64,000 nucleotides of DNA from Streptomyces sp. NBC_00510 (GTDB lineage Bacteria > Actinomycetota > Actinomycetes > Streptomycetales > Streptomycetaceae): NCBI GenBank assembly GCA_036013505.1, contig CP107851.1, positions 6,656,501-6,720,500 of the forward strand. The letters run 5' to 3'. A program made the position numbers and the translations under genes. The notes beneath the pieces were generated by a model. The model was given only the letters and a program-made list of their open reading frames with translations. It was not told the origin of the DNA and did no database searches. Positions 58,440 through 64,000 of the stretch are shown here, piece by piece. Numbering within the stretch: the stretch's first letter is position 1; each line of letters starts with the position of its first letter.

Positions 58440-61400
58440 GTGCGTTACGGCATTCTCGGGACGACCCAGGCTCACCGCGGCGACGGCACCGTCGTGCCGC
58501 TGGCCGGCACGCGGCTGAGGGCGCTGCTCGCCGCGCTGGCGCTGCGCCCCGGGCGGGTGCGGACCACCGAGGCGCTGATCGACGAGGTGTGGGAGGGCGA
58601 ACCGCCCGCCGACGCGACCGGGGCGCTGCAGGCCCTGGTCGCCCGGTTGCGCCGGGCCGTGGGTCATGAGGCCGTGGGCTCGGTGGACGGCGGCTACCGC
58701 CTGGTCGCCACGCCGGACGCCGTGGACCTCTACCGCTTCGAGCGGCTCGTGGAGGACGGCGGCCGGGCGCTCGCCGACGGCGACGCCGCCAAGGCCGCCG
58801 AGGCCCTGGACTCCGCTTTGGCGCTGTGGCGCGGCCCGGTGCTCGCCGACCTCCCGGACCGTGGGTCCGTCGCGCCCCGCTACGACGCGTTGCGGCTGGA
58901 CGCCCGGCGGCTGCGGATCACCGCCGAGGTGGCGCTCGGCCGCGCGGAGCAGGTGCTGCCGGAGGCCGTAGAGCTGGCGGTGGCCCATCCGCTGAACGAG
59001 GCGGTGCAGGTGCTGCGGCTGCGTGCGCTGCGCGAGGCGGGCCGGGGCGCCGACGCGCTGGTGGCGTACGAGGAGGTGCGGCGCGAGCTCGCGGACACGC
59101 TGGGCACCGATCCGGGCCCGGAGCTGCGCGCCCTCCACGCCGAGCTGCTGAATCCTCCCGCCCCCGCCGGGGTCGTCGCGCCGGCGCCACCCTCCCGGGG
59201 CCCGGCGCGGCTCGGCAACGCGCGGGCCCGGCTGACCAGTTTCGTCGGCCGCGAGGCGGACCTGTCCGCGATCGCCGCGGACCTGGCGGCGGCGCGGCTG
59301 GTCACCGTCACGGGTCCCGGCGGCACCGGCAAGACCCGCCTGTCGCAGGAGGCCGGCGACCTGGTCGCCGGGCGCTGGCCGGACGGCGTCTGGTTCGCGG
59401 AACTGGCGCCCGTGGAGGACCCGCGCACCGTGGCCGTCGCCGTGGTGAACGCGCTGGGCCTGCGCGAGACGCTGCTGCACGCGGCCTCGGCGACCGAGGC
59501 GGCGCTGGCGGCCGAAGCGAAGGGGGCCGCCGCCAAGGACCCGCTGCTGCAGCTCACCGAGTACTGCGCGGAGCGCCGCATGCTGCTGGTGCTGGACAAC
59601 TGCGAGCACGTGATCGGCGCCGCCGCGGAGCTCGCGGAGCGGCTGCTCGCGCACTGCCCCGGTGTGGCGGTGCTGGCCACCAGCCGCGAACCCCTGGGCG
59701 TGCCCGGCGAGTTGATCCGGCCGCTGGACCCGCTGCCGCAGACCCCCGCCCTGCGGCTGCTCGCCGACCGCGGCGCGGCGGCCCGCCCCGGCTTCACCCC
59801 GGACGAGGACCCGGAGGCCTGCGCCGAGCTGTGCCGCAGGCTCGACGGACTGCCGCTCGCCATCGAACTGGCCGCGGCCCGGCTCCGGATGATGACGCCC
59901 CGCCAGCTCGCGGACCGGCTCGACGACCGCTTCCGCATCCTCACCGCGGGCAGTCGCACCGTGCTGCCCCGTCAGCAGACGCTGCGCGCGGTCGTCGACT
60001 GGAGCTGGGGCCTGCTCAGCGAGGCCGAACGGATCGTGCTGCGACGCTTCGCCGTGTTCGCCGGTGGCTGGGACCTGGCTGCCGCCGAGGCGGTGTGCGG
60101 CGAGGACGGCGGCGCCGTGGACGCCCGTGACGTCGCCTCCGTCCTGGCCTCGCTCGTCGACAAGTCGCTGGTCGTCGCCGACCTCGCCGAGGACGGCGCG
60201 CGCTACCGGATGCTGGAGACGATCGGCGAGTACGCGGCCGAGCGCCTCGACGAGGCCGGTGAGCGCGACACCGTGGGGCGCCGCCACACCACGTACTTCC
60301 GCGAGTACGTGCGCACCGCCGACCCCGAGCTGCGCGGACCGCGCCAACTGCTCTGGCTGGACCGGCTGGAGCGCGAGCACGAGAACCTGCGGGCGGCGAT
60401 CCGCCGGGCGGTGGACACCGGGGACGAGCAGGAGGCGCTCTGCCTGGTGCTCGCCTGCAGCTGGTTCTGGGAGATGCGCAACTACCGCAGCGAGATCGGC
60501 CACTGGCCCGCCGTGGTGGTCGCGATGAGCCCGGTGGACGCCTTCGCCGAGCCGCTGCGGCTCCCGCCGCTGGACCGCGGGCCGCTGGAGGACCCGCTGC
60601 CGATGACGCCGCAGCAACTCACCGAGGCGCGGCGCTGGGTGCGCACCGGCGAGGTGTTCGCGTACATGGGCGAGCACGACGTGTGGAATGACCCGAGGCT
60701 GGTCGGTCTGGGCGAGGCGATCATCGAGGCCTACCCGCCGGAGCTGCCGCAGTCCAGCCTGCGGCCCGGGCTGTTCCGCGTGCTCGGCGCGATGCTGACC
60801 GGTCGCTTCGACCGCATGCCCGAGCTCATCGACGGGACGGTGGAGAGCTGCCGGCTGCACGGCCGGGTGTGGGAGCTGGCGTTCGCGCTGCAGTTCCGCG
60901 CCAAGGTGATGAACGACGTGGAGGGCCGGCTCGACGCCTCCATGGACGACATCCGCGAGGCCAGGGAGCTGTTCGGCCGGGTCGGCGACGACTGGGGCAT
61001 GGCCGAGGCGCTGGCGGCGGAGGCCGAGGCGAGCGCCAACGCCGGCGACTGGGCGCGTGCCGCGGACAGCTGCCGCCTGGCCATCGAACTCGCCCGCAAG
61101 CTCGGTGCGTACCAGCACGTGCCGATCATGATGGTCCGCCTCGGCGACGCCCTCGCCAACGCCGGCGACCTCGAGGAGGGGGAGCGGCTGATCCGCGCGG
61201 GAGTCGCCGAGGCCGCGTCCTTCCGGCCGGTGGGCGACGACGCGGGCTACTACGGCAGGGTGCTGCTCATCGCCCTGCTCGCCCGGCGCGGCGAACTGGA
61301 CGAGTCCTTCGCGCTGCTCGACGCCATGCAGGCCGACCCGCCGCGCGGCATGCCCTCATTCATCGTCGGACTGCTCGCCGCCATCCGCGGCTGGCTCACC

Positions 61401-61781
61401 GGCATGGCCGGCGACCCGTACGGGGGGCTGCCCCATCTCGCCGAGTCCGTCGCCTACATGGAGGGGCATCCGCTCAGCCCGGTCATCGGGCCGCGCATTG
61501 GCGTGCTCCTCTTCCCGCCGGGCGTCGCGCTCTTCACCGGGATCGCCGGGCTGCGCAGCGGCGACGGCGTCCGCGGCCCCGCGCGCCGCGCCGCGGTGGT
61601 GCTGGGCGCGCACGACGCGCTGCGGCAGACCGCCTGCACCCCGTGGGAGCGGACGAGCATGGACGAGGACGCGGTGCGGCTGCGCGGGTACCTGGGCGAG
61701 GAGGACTTCGCGGCGGCCTACCGCGAGGGCGGGGGGCTTACCTTCCCCGAGGCGGTCGAGCTGCTGCGCGAGCCCGTCTGA
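58440..61781 (+). CDS. AfsR-like regulator: SARP DNA-binding, BTAD, NB-ARC and TPR-like domains
   Basis: 1113 residues from GTG 58440. The order is an OmpR-type winged HTH (1-90, MRYGILGTTQAHRGDGTVVP onward), a BTAD domain (about 97-240, VDLYRFERLVEDGG to YEEVRRELADTLGTDPGPEL), and an NB-ARC ATPase. The ATPase has Walker A GPGGTGKTR (292-300), Walker B LLVLDNCEHV and VLATSREPLGVPGE. A helical arm (FAVFAGGWDLAAAEAVCGED) and a long TPR-like region to the C-terminus follow. ATP-dependent activators of this kind drive secondary-metabolite or developmental genes after a signal binds the sensor part. No biosynthetic cluster is seen inside the window, so the target is unknown. Repeat cluster B lies immediately upstream. 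Confidence 0.93.
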   Translation: MRYGILGTTQAHRGDGTVVPLAGTRLRALLAALALRPGRVRTTEALIDEVWEGEPPADATGALQALVARLRRAVGHEAVGSVDGGYRLVATPDAVDLYRFERLVEDGGRALADGDAAKAAEALDSALALWRGPVLADLPDRGSVAPRYDALRLDARRLRITAEVALGRAEQVLPEAVELAVAHPLNEAVQVLRLRALREAGRGADALVAYEEVRRELADTLGTDPGPELRALHAELLNPPAPAGVVAPAPPSRGPARLGNARARLTSFVGREADLSAIAADLAAARLVTVTGPGGTGKTRLSQEAGDLVAGRWPDGVWFAELAPVEDPRTVAVAVVNALGLRETLLHAASATEAALAAEAKGAAAKDPLLQLTEYCAERRMLLVLDNCEHVIGAAAELAERLLAHCPGVAVLATSREPLGVPGELIRPLDPLPQTPALRLLADRGAAARPGFTPDEDPEACAELCRRLDGLPLAIELAAARLRMMTPRQLADRLDDRFRILTAGSRTVLPRQQTLRAVVDWSWGLLSEAERIVLRRFAVFAGGWDLAAAEAVCGEDGGAVDARDVASVLASLVDKSLVVADLAEDGARYRMLETIGEYAAERLDEAGERDTVGRRHTTYFREYVRTADPELRGPRQLLWLDRLEREHENLRAAIRRAVDTGDEQEALCLVLACSWFWEMRNYRSEIGHWPAVVVAMSPVDAFAEPLRLPPLDRGPLEDPLPMTPQQLTEARRWVRTGEVFAYMGEHDVWNDPRLVGLGEAIIEAYPPELPQSSLRPGLFRVLGAMLTGRFDRMPELIDGTVESCRLHGRVWELAFALQFRAKVMNDVEGRLDASMDDIREARELFGRVGDDWGMAEALAAEAEASANAGDWARAADSCRLAIELARKLGAYQHVPIMMVRLGDALANAGDLEEGERLIRAGVAEAASFRPVGDDAGYYGRVLLIALLARRGELDESFALLDAMQADPPRGMPSFIVGLLAAIRGWLTGMAGDPYGGLPHLAESVAYMEGHPLSPVIGPRIGVLLFPPGVALFTGIAGLRSGDGVRGPARRAAVVLGAHDALRQTACTPWERTSMDEDAVRLRGYLGEEDFAAAYREGGGLTFPEAVELLREPV

Positions 61782-61788
61782 CGCGTCC

Positions 61789-62697
61789 TCAGCCCGCCTT
61801 CTTGCGGGGCGTCGTCTTCTTCGCCGCGGTCTTCTTGGCCGCCGCCTTCTTCGCGGGGGCCTTCCCGGTGGCCGTCTTCTTCGCCGGGGCCTTGCCGGAG
61901 GCGGTCTTCTTCGCTCCGGCCTTCTCCCCGCCGCGGGCGTCGATGCTGGCCTGGAGCGCGGCCATCAGGTCCACCACGTTGTCGGGGGCGGCGGTGACCT
62001 CGGCCATCTCGGGGACGGGTTCGCCCTCCAGCCGGGCGGCGACGAGTTCGTCCAGGGCGTGCTGGTACTCGTCGTGCATCGACTCCAGGTCGAAGTCCTC
62101 GGAAAGGGTGTCCATCAGGCTCTGCGCCATCTTCAGCTCCTGCGGCCGCACGGTGACCTTCTCCGGCGGCGCCAGCCCCTCCGCGGCGCGGAGCTCGTCG
62201 GGCCAGTACATCGTGTGCAGGACCAGCACGTCCTGGTGGACGCGCAGCAGCGCCAAGGACTCGCGGGTGCGCAGCGCGATCTTGGTGACGGCGGCCTTGC
62301 CGCTGCTGCTCAGGGCCTCGCGGAGCAGGACGTACGGCTTGGCGGCGGCGGTCTCCGCGCCGACGTAGTAGGCCCGCGACAGGGACAGCGGGTCGATCTC
62401 GTCGGCGTCGACGAAGGCGAGCACGTCGATCAGCTTCTTGCTGGGCAGGGGGAGGGCGGCCAGGTCCTCGTCGGTGAGCACCACCGTGCGGCCGGTCTCG
62501 TCCTCGTACCCCTTGGCGATCTCCGCGTAGGGGACCTCCTTGCCCTCCTTCTCGCAGTACCGCTTCATGCGGATGCGGCCGCCGTCCTCGGCGTGCACCT
62601 GGTGCAGGGAGACGCCGTGCTCCTCGGTGGCCGCGTAGAGCTTGACCGGAATGGAGACCAGCCCGAAGCCGATCGCACCTTTCCACATGGATCGCAT
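61789..62697 (-). CDS. ku: Ku protein of bacterial non-homologous end joining
   Basis: 302 residues. The Ku core begins MRSMWKGAIGFGLVSIPVKL and shows RMKRYCEKEGKEVPYAEIAK, YYVGAETAAAKPYVLLREAL and LHTMYWPDELRA. The C-terminal tail (about 250-302) is built of Lys/Ala-rich repeats such as GKAPAKKTATGKAPAKKAAA, as in actinobacterial Ku with an extended DNA-binding tail. Ku binds broken ends and recruits LigD. It is divergent from the LigD polymerase-type gene with only 32 bp between start codons. Confidence 0.96.
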   Translation of the reverse strand: MRSMWKGAIGFGLVSIPVKLYAATEEHGVSLHQVHAEDGGRIRMKRYCEKEGKEVPYAEIAKGYEDETGRTVVLTDEDLAALPLPSKKLIDVLAFVDADEIDPLSLSRAYYVGAETAAAKPYVLLREALSSSGKAAVTKIALRTRESLALLRVHQDVLVLHTMYWPDELRAAEGLAPPEKVTVRPQELKMAQSLMDTLSEDFDLESMHDEYQHALDELVAARLEGEPVPEMAEVTAAPDNVVDLMAALQASIDARGGEKAGAKKTASGKAPAKKTATGKAPAKKAAAKKTAAKKTTPRKKAG

Positions 62698-62729
62698 ACT
62701 TTCGTCCCTTTCCGGGGACTTTCCAGACT

Positions 62730-63629
62730 ATGCCCGCCCCGTCAGCCTCGCCCGACCGGCAGACGGTCGAGGTGGACGGCCGCCGCGTGGTCCTCACCCA
62801 CCTGGACAAGGTCGTCTTCCCGGTCACCGGCCACACCAAGGCACAGCTGCTGCAGTACTACGCCCGCGTCGCGCCGGTGCTGGTGCCGCACGCCGCCGGG
62901 CGCCTCGCCTCCTTCGTCCGCGCCCCCGAGGGCCCGCACGCCCAGCGCTGGTTCGCCAAACGCCCGCCCGGCGGCACGCCCGACTGGGTGACCACCGCGG
63001 GGGAGGCCGACGAGCCGCACATCGTCGTCGACTCCACCCCGGCCCTGGTCACCATGGCCAACCTCGGCGCCTGGGAGGTCCACGTCCCGCAGTGGACCGT
63101 GGCGGGCGGACGTGACGCCCACGACCGCCTCGTCCTCGACCTCGACCCCGGCGAGGGCGCCGACCTCGTCCTGTGCTGCCGGGTCGCCGAACGCCTGCGG
63201 CAGATGATGGAGGACGACGGGCTCGCCTCCTTCCCCGTCACCTCCGGCAGCAAGGGGCTCCACCTCTACGCGCCGCTGCGACCCGCCACCGAGGCCGCCG
63301 CCACGGGCTACGCCAAGGCGCTCGCCGCCCGCATGCGCGACGAGCACCCCGGCCTCGTCGTGTTCTCCATGACCCGCAGCCTGCGCGCCGGGAAGGTCTT
63401 CATCGACTGGTCCCAGAACGCCTCCGCGAAGACCACCGCCTGCCCCTACACCCTGCGGCTGCGCGACCGCCCCGGCGTCGCGACGCCCGTCACCTGGGAC
63501 GAGGTCGCCTCCTGCCGGAAGGCGGAGGACCTCGCCTTCACCCCGGAGGAGGTCCTGCAGCGCGCCGCCGACCACGGCGACCCGCTGGCCGCCCTGGACG
63601 ACCCCGCCGGCCGCGGCACCCTGCCGTGA
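62730..63629 (+). CDS. LigD-type primase-polymerase domain protein (NHEJ)
   Basis: 299 residues, stand-alone. The LigD polymerase (archaeo-eukaryotic primase) fold has VVLTHLDKVVFPVTGHTKAQ, the metal-binding LVLDLDPGEG, SGSKGLHLYAPL and VFIDWSQNASAKTTACPY. It fills gaps with ribo- or deoxynucleotides during end joining. In mycobacteria this domain is fused to ligase and nuclease domains; here the ligase is a separate gene starting 14 bp downstream. ATG 62730 start, divergent from ku. Confidence 0.95.
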   Translation: MPAPSASPDRQTVEVDGRRVVLTHLDKVVFPVTGHTKAQLLQYYARVAPVLVPHAAGRLASFVRAPEGPHAQRWFAKRPPGGTPDWVTTAGEADEPHIVVDSTPALVTMANLGAWEVHVPQWTVAGGRDAHDRLVLDLDPGEGADLVLCCRVAERLRQMMEDDGLASFPVTSGSKGLHLYAPLRPATEAAATGYAKALAARMRDEHPGLVVFSMTRSLRAGKVFIDWSQNASAKTTACPYTLRLRDRPGVATPVTWDEVASCRKAEDLAFTPEEVLQRAADHGDPLAALDDPAGRGTLP

Positions 63630-63642
63630 CGGGCGCCCCCTC

Positions 63643-64000
63643 GTGACCGATCCCCTCCCGCTCCCCGTCCGCGTCGCCCTGGCCCGCCGCGTCGACACCG
63701 TGCCCGCGGCCGACGCCCTCCCCGGCGGCTGCGCGTACGAGCCGAAGTTCGACGGCCACCGCATGGTCGTGCTCACCGACCCCGTACGCCTGCAGACCCG
63801 CTCCGGCCGGCTCGTGACCGCCACCTTCCCCGAGATCGCGGAGGCCGCCGGGGCCCTGCCGGCCGGTACCGTCCTCGACGGCGAGGTCGTCATCTGGCGG
63901 GACGGCCGCGTCGACTTCGGCGCCCTCCAGCGCCGCGCCCTGCGCGGGTCGCGCCGCGGCCCCGTCCTCCCCGCCAACTACGCGGCCTTCGACCTGCTCG
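63643..64000 (+). CDS. ATP-dependent DNA ligase (LigD ligase type), N-terminal part (runs off the window)
   Basis: The first 119 codons are present. GTG 63643 gives VTDPLPLPVRVALARRVDTV, then the adenylation motif GGCAYEPKFDGHRMV with the active-site Lys (KxDG), RLQTRSGRLV and VLDGEVVIWRDGRVDFGALQ. This is an ATP-dependent ligase acting with Ku and the polymerase gene upstream in non-homologous end joining. No Shine-Dalgarno sequence is clear and the gene probably depends on the upstream message. The OB-fold and the rest of the protein lie beyond base 64000. Confidence 0.93.
   Translation, partial: MTDPLPLPVRVALARRVDTVPAADALPGGCAYEPKFDGHRMVVLTDPVRLQTRSGRLVTATFPEIAEAAGALPAGTVLDGEVVIWRDGRVDFGALQRRALRGSRRGPVLPANYAAFDLL

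Overview
The window is chromosomal DNA of a streptomycete or close relative. Its GC content is very high, third codon positions are almost all G or C, and it carries typical Streptomyces families: a BTAD/NB-ARC regulator, a GAF-PAS-SpoIIE phosphatase, an F420-linked reductase, a Tat-exported PhoD and DyP peroxidase, and a secreted GH18 chitinase. No tRNA, rRNA operon, complete insertion sequence, prophage or CRISPR array was seen. All family names come from reading the protein sequences; no search was run.

Layout. 1-7067 holds housekeeping genes: a partial peptidase-like gene, the coupled trio Nif3-like / zinc ribbon / RNase H-phosphatase, eda, yaaA and an RNB ribonuclease. 7091-7498 is the RNase P RNA. 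7499-14943 is the most unusual block: a large XRE regulator divergent from a four-gene operon encoding an HSPA12-like Hsp70, two coiled-coil proteins and a patatin phospholipase, with a perfect 15-bp inverted repeat in the shared upstream region. 14987-18989 is an exopolysaccharide operon (Pro/Ser-rich membrane protein, deacetylase-glycosyltransferase fusion, acyltransferase). 19103-28648 is mixed metabolism plus a SpoIIE-type phosphatase.

28743-30490 encodes a divergent methionyl-tRNA synthetase behind what reads as a complete ribosome-mediated attenuator: a 17-codon leader with adjacent Met codons, four mutually complementary strands and a terminator hairpin. 30768-35379 has a small HTH gene, an MFS exporter, Rsm22 and a flavoprotein. 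35399-39049 has a dimethylargininase-like gene and a LysR / cysteine dioxygenase / YeiH sulfur module. A decayed MFS fragment and a beta-lactamase-fold hydrolase follow. 40998-46170 is iron related: heme oxygenase and efeOBU, each behind a palindrome that resembles an iron box, with a primase-like gene between them.

46230-51085 carries methionine aminopeptidase, a CapA-like protein, a secreted Gln/Asn-repeat protein and a chitinase; the last two share an 11-bp upstream motif. 51107-54996 has an exporter and a GntR / SIS-like / DapA-like operon. 55296-57834 has an F420 reductase, a site-2 protease and a lipoprotein. 58440-64000 has a large SARP-type regulator and a Ku/LigD end-joining locus that runs off the window.

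Two features run across the window. A 31-bp palindromic motif occurs seven times in three non-coding clusters, and two of these clusters hold the same roughly 230-bp cassette in opposite orientations. At nine genes a TANNNT-like hexamer begins exactly 12 nt before the start codon, which implies leaderless transcripts.
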